Part shown: positions 16,829-25,711 of the stretch, piece after piece
Layout of the letters: every line of letters begins with the position of its first letter
How positions within the stretch are numbered: position 1 is the stretch's first letter
NCBI RefSeq assembly: GCF_900582195.1
Contig: NZ_UTHA01000188.1
Location: 1 to 64,000 of the forward strand
Reading direction: 5' to 3'
Length of the DNA stretch: 64,000 nucleotides
Source of the DNA: Pseudomonas viridiflava
GTDB taxonomy: Bacteria > Pseudomonadota > Gammaproteobacteria > Pseudomonadales > Pseudomonadaceae
Position numbers and translations under genes: made by a program
Notes under the pieces: generated by a model
Database searches by the model: none
Told to the model about the DNA's origin: nothing
Seen by the model: the letters and a program-made list of their open reading frames with translations, nothing else

Positions 16829-16857
16829 TTGACACCTATCTGGGGCGTCTATAGAAT
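16829..16857 (+). promoter_or_regulatory. Sigma70 promoter of the S10 operon
   Basis: TTGACA (16829-16834), a 17-bp spacer and TAGAAT (16852-16857) give 6/6 and 5/6 consensus matches with ideal spacing. The following TGCGCCTC is a G/C-rich discriminator of the kind linked to ppGpp/DksA control. The leader to rpsJ is only about 55 nt, too short for the long L4-responsive leader of E. coli. Confidence 0.85.
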
Positions 16858-16919
16858 TGCGCCTCCTTTTAACGGGCGTATTGCGCTCGGTGGGAATAGC
16901 AGCCGGAGTCTGAAATCCA

Positions 16920-17231
16920 ATGCAAAATCAGCAAATCCGTATCAGGTTGAAGGCTTTCGACCATCGCCTGATCGACCAATCAACCCAGGAAATCGTGGAA
17001 ACCGCGAAACGTACTGGTGCTCAAGTGCGTGGTCCAATTCCACTGCCTACCCGTAAAGAGCGGTTCACCGTTCTGGTTTCTCCGCACGTCAACAAAGACG
17101 CGCGCGACCAGTACGAAATCCGCACTCATAAGCGTGTTCTGGACATCGTCCAGCCAACGGATAAAACCGTTGATGCTCTTATGAAGCTTGATCTTGCGGC
17201 CGGTGTGGAAGTGCAGATCAGCCTCGGCTAA
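16920..17231 (+). CDS. rpsJ: 30S ribosomal protein S10
   Basis: 103 residues. S10 is a head protein of the 30S subunit that also acts as NusE in antitermination with NusB and couples ribosomes to NusG. It begins [19 protein letters not shown] and contains the RRT-like [18 protein letters not shown]. It is the first gene of the S10 operon, 63 nt behind the -10 box. Confidence 0.98.
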
Positions 17232-17311
17232 GACTCGGTCTTAGTCGTGTAACGCTCTGAAATGGGCGGCCATAGCGGGTGAAAGCCCCGTACACTCATG
17301 AGGTTTACAAC

Positions 17312-17947
17312 ATGACTATTGGTGTAGTCGGTCGTAAATGCGGTATGACCCGTATTTTCACCGAAGAAGGTGTCTCCATTCCGGTCACGGTCATTGAGAT
17401 CGAGCCGAATCGCGTCACCCAGTTCAAAACTGAAGAGACCGATGGCTATCGTGCAGTGCAAGTCACTGTCGGCGAGCGTCGTGCTTCGCGTGTAACAGCA
17501 GCTCAGGCTGGCCACTTCGCTAAAGCGAACGTTGCCGCTGGTCGCACTACCATGGAATTCCGTCTTGAAGAAGGCGAGTACCAGGCTGGCGATCTGATCA
17601 ACGCTGAAATCTTCGCCGCTGGTCAACTGGTTGATGTAACCGGTCAGTCCAAGGGTAAAGGCTTCCAGGGTACGATCAAGCGTTGGAATTTCCGCGGGCA
17701 AGATAACACCCACGGTAACTCCGTATCCCACCGCGTCCCAGGCTCTATCGGCCAGTGCCAGACTCCTGGTCGTGTATTCAAGGGCAAGAAAATGTCCGGT
17801 CATATGGGCGCTGAGCGCGTGACCGTGCAGTCCCTGGAAGTAGTGCGCGTGGACGCTGAACGCAATCTGTTGTTGGTCAAGGGTGCTGTTCCTGGCGCTA
17901 CTGGCGGCAACCTGGTTGTACGTCCAGCAGCCAAGGCTCGCGGTTAA
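17312..17947 (+). CDS. rplC: 50S ribosomal protein L3
   Basis: 211 residues. L3 is one of the earliest assembly proteins and reaches towards the peptidyl-transferase centre. GSIGQCQTPGRVFKGKKMSG contains the Gln normally methylated by PrmB. I start at ATG 17312 (MTIGVVGRKCGMTR), behind TGAGG at 17299-17303; an upstream in-frame ATG would add 11 unconserved residues. rplD follows after 12 nt. Confidence 0.97.
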   Translation: MTIGVVGRKCGMTRIFTEEGVSIPVTVIEIEPNRVTQFKTEETDGYRAVQVTVGERRASRVTAAQAGHFAKANVAAGRTTMEFRLEEGEYQAGDLINAEIFAAGQLVDVTGQSKGKGFQGTIKRWNFRGQDNTHGNSVSHRVPGSIGQCQTPGRVFKGKKMSGHMGAERVTVQSLEVVRVDAERNLLLVKGAVPGATGGNLVVRPAAKARG

Positions 17948-17959
17948 GGGGAAGCTGAC

Positions 17960-18562
17960 ATGCAATTAAATGTAAATGACGCTCAAGCGATCGAAGTTTC
18001 CGAACTGACATTTGGCGGCGAGTTCAACGAGACGCTGGTTCACCAAGCAGTCGTGGCCTACATGGCCGGCGGCCGTCAAGGTACCAAGCAGCAAAAGACC
18101 CGTTCCGACGTTCGTGGTGGCGGTAAGCGCCCATGGCGTCAGAAAGGTACTGGCCGTGCTCGTGCCGGTACTATCCGTAGCCCAATCTGGCGTGGCGGCG
18201 GTACCACTTTTGCAGCGCGTCCACAGGATCACTCCCAGAAGCTGAACAAGAAGATGTATCGCGCAGCAATGCGTTCCATCCTTGCTGAGCTGGTGCGTAC
18301 TGATCGTCTGGTCGTGGTTCAGGATTTCGCTGTTGAAACTCCGAAAACCAAAGATCTGCTGGGCAAGCTGAACAACATGAGCCTGACCGACGTTTTGATC
18401 GTGTCGGACGCTGTTGATCAGAACCTGTACCTGGCTGCTCGTAACCTGCCGCACGTAGATGTACGTGACGTTCAAGGTTCCGATCCAGTTAGTCTGATCG
18501 CATACGACAAGGTGTTGATCACCGTGTCGGCCGTGAAGAAATTCGAGGAGCTGCTGGGATGA
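17960..18562 (+). CDS. rplD: 50S ribosomal protein L4
   Basis: 200 residues. L4 lines the nascent-peptide tunnel and in enterics also controls the S10 operon. The long basic loop [21 protein letters not shown] (about 44-64) carrying [11 protein letters not shown] is the tunnel extension. The ATGA overlap with rplW (18559-18562) couples their translation. Confidence 0.97.
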
Positions 18563-18858
18563 ACCAGGAACGCGTATTTAAAGTTCTGCTTGGCCCGCAC
18601 GTTTCCGAGAAGGCTACGGTTCTGGCAGACAAGAAAGGCCAGTTCGTTTTCAAGGTTGCTACTGATGCAACCAAGCTGGAAATCAAGAAGGCCGTCGAAA
18701 GCCTGTTCAGCGTGAAAGTAGAGCGCGTCACTACCCTGAATGTTCTGGGTAAGAGCAAGCGCACTGCTCGCGGTCTGGGCAAGCGTAATGACTGGAAGAA
18801 GGCAGTTATCTCCCTTCAGCCAGGCCAAGATCTCGATTTCAGCAGCAGTGCTGAGTAA
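18559..18858 (+). CDS. rplW: 50S ribosomal protein L23
   Basis: 99 residues. L23 lies at the exit of the peptide tunnel and is the docking site for trigger factor and SRP. It begins [20 protein letters not shown] and has the [17 protein letters not shown] helix. It overlaps rplD by 4 nt. Confidence 0.97.
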
Positions 18859-18872
18859 GGAAGGGGTGCATC

Positions 18873-19697
18873 ATGGCAATCGTTAAATGCAAACCGACTT
18901 CCCCTGGCCGCCGTTTTGTGGTCAAGGTGGTCAACCAGGAGCTGCATAAAGGCGCTCCTCACGCACCGCTGCTCGAGAAAAAATCGAAGACTGGTGGTCG
19001 TAACAACAATGGCCGTATTACCACTCGTCACATCGGTGGTGGTCACAAGCAGCATTACCGTATGGTCGATTTCCGTCGCAACGACAAAGATGGCATCGTC
19101 GCCACTGTCGAGCGTATCGAATACGATCCAAACCGTACTGCTCACATCGCACTGCTCTGCTACGCAGACGGCGAGCGCCGCTACATCATCGCCCCTAAAG
19201 GCGTGAGTGCTGGCGACCAGCTGATCGCAGGCGCTCTGGCTCCAATCAAGCCAGGCAACGCTCTGCAACTGCGCAACATTCCAGTCGGTTCTACCGTACA
19301 CGGCATCGAACTGAAGCCAGGTAAAGGTGCACAGATCGCTCGTTCCGCTGGTGCTTCGGCTCAGCTGATCGCTCGTGAAGGTGTCTACGTGACCCTGCGT
19401 CTGCGTTCCGGTGAAATGCGTAAAGTCCTGGCTGAATGCCGTGCGACCCTGGGCGAAGTCTCGAATTCCGAGCACAGCCTGCGTTCGCTGGGTAAAGCTG
19501 GTGCCAAGCGCTGGCGTGGCGTTCGCCCAACCGTTCGTGGTGTAGCCATGAACCCGGTTGACCACCCACATGGTGGTGGTGAAGGTCGTACCTCTGGTGG
19601 TCGTCATCCGGTATCGCCATGGGGCTTCCCGACTAAGGGCGCGAAGACTCGTGGTAATAAGCGTACCGACAAAATGATCGTCCGTCGTCGCAAGTAA
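18873..19697 (+). CDS. rplB: 50S ribosomal protein L2
   Basis: 274 residues. L2 is needed for subunit association and peptidyl-transferase assembly. It has the OB-like N-terminal domain, the SH3-like domain and the conserved MNPVDHPHGGGEGR with the functional His. The basic C-terminus RTDKMIVRRRK is typical. It follows rplW after 14 nt behind GAAGGGG. Confidence 0.98.
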   Translation: MAIVKCKPTSPGRRFVVKVVNQELHKGAPHAPLLEKKSKTGGRNNNGRITTRHIGGGHKQHYRMVDFRRNDKDGIVATVERIEYDPNRTAHIALLCYADGERRYIIAPKGVSAGDQLIAGALAPIKPGNALQLRNIPVGSTVHGIELKPGKGAQIARSAGASAQLIAREGVYVTLRLRSGEMRKVLAECRATLGEVSNSEHSLRSLGKAGAKRWRGVRPTVRGVAMNPVDHPHGGGEGRTSGGRHPVSPWGFPTKGAKTRGNKRTDKMIVRRRK

Positions 19698-19713
19698 ATA
19701 GAGGGATACGACA

Positions 19714-19989
19714 GTGCCACGTTCTCTGAAAAAAGGTCCTTTTATTGATCTTCACCTACTGAAGAAGATCGAAGTGGCGGCGGAAAAGAACGATCGCAAA
19801 CCAATTAAGACTTGGTCGCGTCGTTCGATGATCCTGCCACAAATGGTCGGTCTGACCATCGCAGTACACAACGGTCGTCAGCACGTCCCAGTTCTCGTTA
19901 ACGAAGACATGGTCGGCCACAAACTGGGCGAGTTCGCCGGTACCCGCAACTATCGCGGGCACGTGGCTGACAAGAAAGCCAAGCGTTAA
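19714..19989 (+). CDS. rpsS: 30S ribosomal protein S19
   Basis: 91 residues. S19 forms a complex with S13 in the 30S head and touches the A-site region. It starts at GTG 19714 (PRSLKKGPFIDLHLLKK) behind GAGGG. KTWSRRSMILPQMVG and HKLGEFAGTRNYRGH are signature stretches. Confidence 0.97.
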   Translation: MPRSLKKGPFIDLHLLKKIEVAAEKNDRKPIKTWSRRSMILPQMVGLTIAVHNGRQHVPVLVNEDMVGHKLGEFAGTRNYRGHVADKKAKR

Positions 19990-20000
19990 GGGGTTAGGAA

Positions 20001-20333
20001 ATGGAAGTAGCCGCTAAGTTGTCGGGCGCTCGAATCTCCGCCCAGAAAGCCCGCTTGGTCGCCGACCAGATCCGCGGGAAGAAGGTGGGCGAAGCGCTCA
20101 ACTTGTTGGCTTTCAGCAGTAAGAAAGCCGCCGAGATCATGAAGAAAGTGCTGGAGTCGGCCGTAGCCAACGCCGAGCATAACGAAGGCGCAGACGTTGA
20201 TGACCTGAAGGTCAGCACCGTTTTCGTCAACGAAGGGCGTTCGCTGAAGCGCATCATGCCACGTGCCAAAGGCCGTGCTGATCGCATCGTCAAGCGGTCT
20301 TGCCATATCACTGTCAAGGTTGCTGACAAGTAA
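20001..20333 (+). CDS. rplV: 50S ribosomal protein L22
   Basis: 110 residues. L22 has a long beta-hairpin reaching the tunnel constriction and is involved in macrolide response. [20 protein letters not shown] at the N-terminus and [13 protein letters not shown] at the hairpin tip are conserved and look wild type. Confidence 0.97.
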
Positions 20334-20346
20334 CGGAGTCGAAGAG

Positions 20347-21033
20347 ATGGGTCAGAAAGTACATCCCATTGGCATTCGCCTGGGAATCGTCAAGGAGCAC
20401 ACCTCCGTCTGGTACGCAGACGGTCGGACTTATGCGGACTACTTGTTCGCAGATCTGAAAGTGCGTGAGTATCTCCAAGACAAACTAAAAAGCGCGTCCG
20501 TAAGCCGTATCGATATCCATCGTCCGGCCCAAACTGCACGTATCACCATCCACACCGCTCGTCCAGGTATCGTTATCGGGAAGAAAGGTGAAGATGTTGA
20601 GAAGCTGCGTCAGGACCTGACCAAGCAAATGGGTGTGCCTGTGCACATCAATATCGAAGAGATCCGCAAGCCGGAACTCGACGGTATGCTGGTTGCGCAG
20701 AGCGTAGCTCAGCAGCTGGAGCGTCGTGTAATGTTCCGTCGCGCTATGAAGCGCGCAGTTCAGAACGCCATGCGCATTGGTGCCAAAGGCATCAAAATCC
20801 AAGTGAGCGGTCGTCTCGGCGGTGCTGAAATCGCACGTACTGAATGGTATCGCGAAGGTCGTGTGCCATTGCACACCCTGCGTGCCGACATCGACTATGC
20901 CAACTACGAAGCTCACACCACTTACGGTGTGATCGGTGTAAAGGTTTGGATCTTCAAAGGCGAAGTAATTGGTGGTCGCCAAGAAGAGCTGAAGCCACAA
21001 GCACCAGCGCCTCGTAAAAAAGCTGCTAAGTAA
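20347..21033 (+). CDS. rpsC: 30S ribosomal protein S3
   Basis: 228 residues. S3 has a KH type-2 domain (about 39-107, with [15 protein letters not shown]) and forms the mRNA entry channel with S4 and S5. I start at ATG 20347 ([18 protein letters not shown]), behind CGGAG; an in-frame upstream ATG would run back into rplV. The C-terminal Pro/Ala/Lys-rich tail is usual. Confidence 0.97.
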
Positions 21034-21045
21034 GGGGTACGCCAA

Positions 21046-21459
21046 ATGTTGCAACCTAAGCGTACGAAGTTCCGCAAGCAGATGACAGGCCACAACCGTG
21101 GTCTGGCTCAGCGCGGTAGCAAAGTCAGCTTCGGCGAGTTCGCGCTGAAGTCTGTAGCTCGTGGTCGTCTCACCGCTCGTCAGATCGAGTCAGCACGTCG
21201 TGCTCTGACCCGTCACGTTAAACGTGGCGGCAAGATCTGGATCCGTGTATTCCCGGACAAGCCTATTTCCAAAAAGCCCCTCGAAGTTCGTATGGGTAAA
21301 GGTAAGGGTAGTGTGGAGTACTGGGTTGCCCAGATTCAGCCAGGCAAAGTCCTGTATGAAATCGAGGGTGTTTCTGAAGAGCTGGCGCGTGAGGCTTTTG
21401 CCCTGGCTGCTGCAAAGCTGCCGCTCGCCACCGCCTTTGTTAAACGGACGGTGATGTGA
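21046..21459 (+). CDS. rplP: 50S ribosomal protein L16
   Basis: 137 residues. L16 organises the A-site tRNA pocket on the 50S subunit. It has [19 protein letters not shown] and [18 protein letters not shown]. The stop overlaps the rpmC start (GTGATGTGATGA), giving close coupling. Confidence 0.97.
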
Positions 21460-21650
21460 TGAAAGCGAATGAACTTCGTGAAAAATCCGCACAGCAGCTG
21501 AACGAGCAACTGCTCGGCTTGCTGCGCGACCAGTTCAATCTGCGTATGCAGAAAGCAACTGGCCAGTTGGGGCAGTCTCATCTGCTCTCGCAAGTTAAAC
21601 GTGACATCGCTCGCGTGAAGACTGTGCTCAACCAGCAGGCAGGTAAGTGA
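21459..21650 (+). CDS. rpmC: 50S ribosomal protein L29
   Basis: 63 residues. A small two-helix protein next to L23 at the tunnel exit. It starts [18 protein letters not shown] at 21459. A second ATG directly upstream (21456) would add one Met, but the overlap with the rplP stop and family length favour 21459. Confidence 0.95.
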
Positions 21651-21652
21651 TC

Positions 21653-21919
21653 ATGGCTGAAGCCGAAAAAACTGTCCGTACGCTGACTGGCCGTGTTGTC
21701 AGCGACAAGATGGACAAAACCATCACCGTACTGATCGAGCGTCGCGTAAAGCACCCGATCTACGGTAAATACGTTAAGCGTTCGACTAAGCTGCACGCGC
21801 ACGACGAAACCAACCAGTGCCACATCGGCGACAAAGTCACTATTCGTGAAACTCGTCCTATGGCCAAGACCAAGTCTTGGGCGCTGGTTGATGTTCTCGA
21901 ACGCGCTGTGGAAGTCTAA
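21653..21919 (+). CDS. rpsQ: 30S ribosomal protein S17
   Basis: 88 residues with an OB fold. S17 binds early to the 5' domain of 16S rRNA. RTLTGRVVSDKMDKTI and HPIYGKYVKRSTKLHAHDE are signatures. I start at ATG 21653 (MAEAEKTVR), 2 nt after the rpmC stop. Confidence 0.97.
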   Translation: MAEAEKTVRTLTGRVVSDKMDKTITVLIERRVKHPIYGKYVKRSTKLHAHDETNQCHIGDKVTIRETRPMAKTKSWALVDVLERAVEV

Positions 21920-21942
21920 GGACTAGGGGTCGGAGAAATTAT

Positions 21943-22311
21943 ATGATTCAGACTCAATCCATGCTCGATGTGGCCGATAACAGCGGCGCTCGCCGTGTTA
22001 TGTGCATCAAGGTGCTGGGTGGCTCCCATCGTCGTTACGCTGGTATCGGTGACATCATCAAAGTTACCGTGAAGGAAGCAATTCCTCGCGGTAAAGTGAA
22101 AAAAGGCCAAGTGATGACTGCTGTTGTAGTCCGCACTCGTCACGGCGTACGTCGTGCTGATGGCTCCATTATCCGCTTTGATGGCAACGCTGCTGTTCTT
22201 CTGAACAACAAGCAAGAGCCGATCGGCACCCGTATCTTTGGGCCAGTGACCCGTGAACTTCGTACTGAGAAGTTCATGAAGATCGTCTCGCTCGCCCCAG
22301 AAGTGCTGTAA
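21943..22311 (+). CDS. rplN: 50S ribosomal protein L14
   Basis: 122 residues. L14 forms bridge B8 with the 30S subunit and is the binding site of the silencing factor RsfS. MIQTQSMLDVADNSGARR and the C-terminal RELRTEKFMKIVSLAPEVL are highly conserved. It is the first gene of the spc set, with no terminator or clear promoter before it. Confidence 0.97.
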   Translation: MIQTQSMLDVADNSGARRVMCIKVLGGSHRRYAGIGDIIKVTVKEAIPRGKVKKGQVMTAVVVRTRHGVRRADGSIIRFDGNAAVLLNNKQEPIGTRIFGPVTRELRTEKFMKIVSLAPEVL

Positions 22312-22322
22312 GGAGATCCGAC

Positions 22323-22637
22323 ATGCAAAAGATTCGTCGTGACGACGAGATCATCGTGATCGCCGGCAAAGACAAAGGTAAGCGCGGTAAGGTGCTTAAG
22401 GTTCTTGCTAATAACCGTCTGGTTATCAGTGGTCTGAACCTGGTAAAGCGTCATACCAAGCCTAACCCGATGTCGGGCGTGCAAGGCGGTATCGTCGAAA
22501 AAGAAGCTCCACTGGACGCTTCTAACGTCGCCATTTTCAACGGCGAAACCAACAAGGCTGACCGCGTTGGTTTCAAAGTAGAAGACGGCAAGAAAATTCG
22601 TGTCTTCAAGTCGACCCAAAAAGCGGTTGATGCTTGA
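22323..22637 (+). CDS. rplX: 50S ribosomal protein L24
   Basis: 104 residues. L24 is an assembly initiator with an N-terminal KOW motif (RRDDEIIVIAGKDKGKRGKV, residues 5-24). An AGGAG ribosome-binding site lies 7 nt before ATG 22323. Confidence 0.97.
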   Translation: MQKIRRDDEIIVIAGKDKGKRGKVLKVLANNRLVISGLNLVKRHTKPNPMSGVQGGIVEKEAPLDASNVAIFNGETNKADRVGFKVEDGKKIRVFKSTQKAVDA

Positions 22638-22657
22638 ACACTGCTAGGTAGAAGACC

Positions 22658-23197
22658 ATGGCACGACTAAAAGAGATTTACTGGAAGGAAATCGCACCGA
22701 AGCTTAAGGAAGAACTTAAGCTTTCGAACGTGATGGAAGTTCCACGCGTTACAAAGATCACCCTGAACATGGGTCTGGGCGAAGCTGTTGGTGACAAAAA
22801 AGTCATCGAGCATGCTGTTGCTGACCTGGAAAAGATCACCGGCCAAAAAGTCGTTGTGACCTACGCTCGTAAATCCATCGCTGGCTTCAAAGTCCGCGAA
22901 GGATGGCCGATCGGCGTCAAAGTGACGCTGCGCCGTGAGCGTATGTACGAGTTCCTGGATCGTCTGCTGTCGATCTCCCTGCCTCGGGTTCGCGACTTCC
23001 GCGGCCTGAATGCCAAGTCCTTCGATGGTCGTGGCAACTACAGCATGGGCGTGAAAGAGCAGATCATTTTCCCGGAAATCGACTACGACAAGATCGATGC
23101 TCTCCGCGGTCTGGACATTACCCTGACCACCACTGCCAAGAACGATGATGAAGGCCGCGCTCTGCTGCGTGCTTTCAAATTCCCGTTCCGCAACTGA
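22658..23197 (+). CDS. rplE: 50S ribosomal protein L5
   Basis: 179 residues. L5 binds 5S rRNA with L18 and L25 and contacts the P-site t[23 protein letters not shown], the [13 protein letters not shown] helix and [19 protein letters not shown] are L5 signatures. In E. coli the S8 repressor site lies near this start, but I did not try to fold it here. Confidence 0.97.
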
Positions 23198-23210
23198 TTG
23201 GAGTAGGAAA

Positions 23211-23516
23211 ATGGCCAAGAAGAGCATGAAAAACCGTGAGCTGAAGCGTCAGCTTACCGTTGCCAAGTACGCCACCAAGCGTGCAGCGCTGAAAGCTATC
23301 ATCGTTGATCTGAACGCAAGTCCAGAAGCACGTTGGGAAGCTACCGTAGCTCTGCAGAAGCAACCACGTGACGCAAGCGCTTCGCGCATGCGTAACCGTT
23401 GCCGCCTGACTGGTCGTCCGCACGGCGTTTACCGCAAGTTCGGCCTTGGCCGTAACAAGCTGCGTGAAGCTGCAATGCGTGGTGACGTACCAGGTCTGGT
23501 TAAAGCCAGCTGGTAA
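23211..23516 (+). CDS. rpsN: 30S ribosomal protein S14 (zinc-free type)
   Basis: 101 residues. I start at ATG 23211 ([15 protein letters not shown]). The protein is the long form without the CxxC zinc ribbon: only a single Cys is present near the C-terminal [21 protein letters not shown] second, zinc-independent copy would therefore not be needed for this protein. A 209-nt gap with hairpin and promoter follows before rpsH. Confidence 0.97.
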
Positions 23517-23577
23517 TTGCTGTCAAAGTCTCGATGTTCGGGTTCGCAAGAACCTGACCATCGGTGGCCTTGAATCT

Positions 23578-23605
23578 GAATCAAGCCCCTTTTGGGGCTT
23601 GATTC
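23578..23605 (+). terminator. Perfect 12-bp hairpin between rpsN and rpsH
   Basis: GAATCAAGCCCC, loop TTTT, GGGGCTTGATTC. The tail ATTTCTGG is only weakly T-rich, so termination is probably partial. The 3' arm contains the -35 box of the rpsH promoter. Confidence 0.7.
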
Positions 23606-23627
23606 ATTTCTGGGGTGTGTCTAGAAT
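23599..23627 (+). promoter_or_regulatory. Sigma70 promoter for rpsH and downstream genes
   Basis: TTGATT (23599-23604), a 17-bp spacer and TAGAAT (23622-23627). The spacer resembles that of the S10 promoter at 12 of 17 positions, including the block TCTGGGG. The discriminator GACCGGCT is G/C-rich. The -35 box is embedded in the arm of the upstream hairpin. Confidence 0.72.
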
Positions 23628-23725
23628 GACCGGCTCGCCTGAGCCCGTGTTTTTCATGCCCGGAAGTTCTCGGCGACAAGTAGTAGCCGCAAGGCTAATT
23701 TTTCTGTATTAGGAGCGTCTAGCCC

Positions 23726-24118
23726 ATGAGTATGCAGGACCCGTTAGCGGACATGCTAACTCGAATCCGTAATGCCCAGATGGCTGAAAAGTCTGTCGTA
23801 AGCATGCCGTCTTCCACGTTGAAGGTGGCTGTAGCAAAAGTCCTGAAGGACGAAGGTTACATCGCGGATTTTCAGATCACCACCGACGCTAAGCCGTCGT
23901 TGTCCATCGAGCTGAAGTACTTCGAAGGCCGTCCGGTTATCGAAGAAGTGAAGCGCGTTAGTCGTCCAGGCCTGCGTCAGTACAAGTCCGTTGAAGATCT
24001 GCCGAAAGTTCGTGGCGGTCTTGGCGTGTCTATCGTCTCCACCAACAAAGGTGTGATGACGGATCGTGCTGCGCGCGCTGCCGGTGTCGGCGGCGAAGTT
24101 CTTTGCACTGTGTTCTAA
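23726..24118 (+). CDS. rpsH: 30S ribosomal protein S8
   Basis: 130 residues. S8 binds the central domain of 16S rRNA and represses the spc operon in E. coli. MSMQDPLADMLTRIRNAQMA and the C-terminal GVMTDRAARAAGVGGEVLC are signatures. It has its own promoter and an AGGAG at 23711-23715, so here it heads a sub-operon. Confidence 0.97.
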   Translation: MSMQDPLADMLTRIRNAQMAEKSVVSMPSSTLKVAVAKVLKDEGYIADFQITTDAKPSLSIELKYFEGRPVIEEVKRVSRPGLRQYKSVEDLPKVRGGLGVSIVSTNKGVMTDRAARAAGVGGEVLCTVF

Positions 24119-24130
24119 GGGGGGATAAGC

Positions 24131-24664
24131 ATGTCTCGCGTCGCTAAGAACCCCGTTAAGCTGCCAGCCGGTGTCGAAGTAAAATTCGCAGGCCAACAGC
24201 TTTCGGTGAAGGGTGCCAAGGGTACTCTTGAACTGAACATCCATTCGTCCGTTGAGATCGTTGAAGAAGCTGGTGAGCTGCGTTTCGCTGCTCGCAATGG
24301 CGATCAACAAACTCGCGCAATGGCCGGTACCACGCGTGCGTTGGTAAACAACATGGTCCAAGGCGTAAGCCAAGGCTTCGAGCGCAAGCTCCAGCTGGTC
24401 GGTGTTGGTTACAAGGCGCAAGCAAAAGGCACGGTTCTGAACCTGGCCCTTGGCTTCTCGCACCCAGTGGATTACGAACTGCCGGAAGGCATCACCGCTG
24501 AGACTCCTAGCCAGACCGATATCCTGATCAAGGGCATCGACAAGCAGCTGGTAGGTCAAGTGGCCGCTGAGATCCGCGACTTCCGTCCACCAGAGCCGTA
24601 CAAAGGCAAAGGTGTGCGCTACGCGGACGAAGTCGTCCGTCGTAAAGAAGCCAAGAAGAAGTAG
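24131..24664 (+). CDS. rplF: 50S ribosomal protein L6
   Basis: 177 residues in two similar domains. L6 lies near the sarcin-ricin loop and factor-binding site. MSRVAKNPVKLPAGVEV opens it, and the C-terminal FRPPEPYKGKGVRYADE is the L6 signature. Confidence 0.97.
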   Translation: MSRVAKNPVKLPAGVEVKFAGQQLSVKGAKGTLELNIHSSVEIVEEAGELRFAARNGDQQTRAMAGTTRALVNNMVQGVSQGFERKLQLVGVGYKAQAKGTVLNLALGFSHPVDYELPEGITAETPSQTDILIKGIDKQLVGQVAAEIRDFRPPEPYKGKGVRYADEVVRRKEAKKK

Positions 24665-24674
24665 GGCATAGCAA

Positions 24675-25025
24675 ATGACCGACAAAAAAGTTACTCGACT
24701 GCGTCGCGCTCGCAAAGCACGCCTGAAAATGCACGAACTCGAAGTCGTGCGTCTCTGCGTGTTCCGCTCGTCGCAGCACATCTACGCCCAGGTCATCTCG
24801 GCCGACGGCAACAAGGTCCTGGCAAGCGCCTCGACTTTGGATAAAGAACTGCGTGATGGTGCCACTGGCAACATCGACGCGGCCACAAAGGTTGGCCAGC
24901 TGGTCGCTACGCGTGCTAAGGCCGCTGGCGTCTCGCAAGTGGCTTTCGACCGCTCTGGCTTCAAGTACCACGGCCGCGTTAAAGCGCTGGCTGATGCTGC
25001 TCGTGAAGCTGGGCTGGAGTTCTAA
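24675..25025 (+). CDS. rplR: 50S ribosomal protein L18
   Basis: 116 residues. L18 carries 5S rRNA into the large subunit. It has a basic N-terminal arm (RLRRARKARLKM) and the conserved FDRSGFKYHGRVKALADAAR near the end. rpsE begins 3 nt after its stop. Confidence 0.97.
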   Translation: MTDKKVTRLRRARKARLKMHELEVVRLCVFRSSQHIYAQVISADGNKVLASASTLDKELRDGATGNIDAATKVGQLVATRAKAAGVSQVAFDRSGFKYHGRVKALADAAREAGLEF

Positions 25026-25028
25026 GTT

Positions 25029-25529
25029 ATGTCAAATAACGACCAAAAGCGCGACGAAGGCTACATTGAGAAGCTGGTTCAAGTTAACCGCGTAGCCAAA
25101 ACCGTTAAAGGCGGCCGTATCTTCACTTTCACCGCGTTGACCGTGGTTGGTGATGGTAAAGGGCGTGTTGGCTTCGGCCGTGGCAAGTCGCGTGAAGTGC
25201 CTGCTGCGATCCAGAAGGCAATGGAAGCTGCTCGCCGCAACATGATCCAGGTTGATCTGAACGGCACCACTCTGCAGTACGCAATGAAGTCCGCTCACGG
25301 CGCTTCGAAGGTGTACATGCAGCCTGCTTCTGAAGGTACCGGTATCATCGCTGGCGGCGCTATGCGTGCTGTCCTCGAAGTTGCTGGTGTTCAGAACGTT
25401 CTGGCCAAGTGCTACGGCTCGACTAACCCGGTAAACGTGGTTCACGCCACTTTCAAAGGTTTGAAAGCTATGCAGTCTCCTGAATCCATTGCCGCCAAGC
25501 GTGGCAAAAGCGTCAAGGAGATCTTCTGA
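25029..25529 (+). CDS. rpsE: 30S ribosomal protein S5
   Basis: 166 residues. S5 takes part in decoding fidelity and mRNA unwinding at the entry channel. The double-stranded-RNA-binding N-terminal domain has [18 protein letters not shown], and the spectinomycin loop appears wild type. It is tightly packed between rplR and rpmD. Confidence 0.97.
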
Positions 25530-25531
25530 TC

Positions 25532-25708
25532 ATGGCTACCGTTAAAGTAACGCTGATCAAAAGCATGACCGGCCGCATCCCTAACCACAAACTGTGTGTT
25601 AAGGGTCTGGGTCTGCGTCGCATCGGTCACACTGTAGAAGTCCAGGATACTCCCGAGAATCGCGGGATGATCAACAAGGCTTACTACATGCTGCGTGTCG
25701 AGGGTTAA
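25532..25708 (+). CDS. rpmD: 50S ribosomal protein L30
   Basis: 58 residues, short but complete. It translates as [20 protein letters not shown] and continues with the L30 signature [16 protein letters not shown] before ending in [11 protein letters not shown] 25532 lies 2 nt after rpsE with an AAGGAG inside the rpsE end. It lies between rpsE and rplO as in most bacteria. Confidence 0.96.
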
Positions 25709-25711
25709 TCG

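Noticed and set aside
16778..17056. Small + strand frame over the tuf terminator and S10 promoter
   Set aside because: It begins inside the terminator and runs into rpsJ in another frame; its first part encodes the terminator stem.
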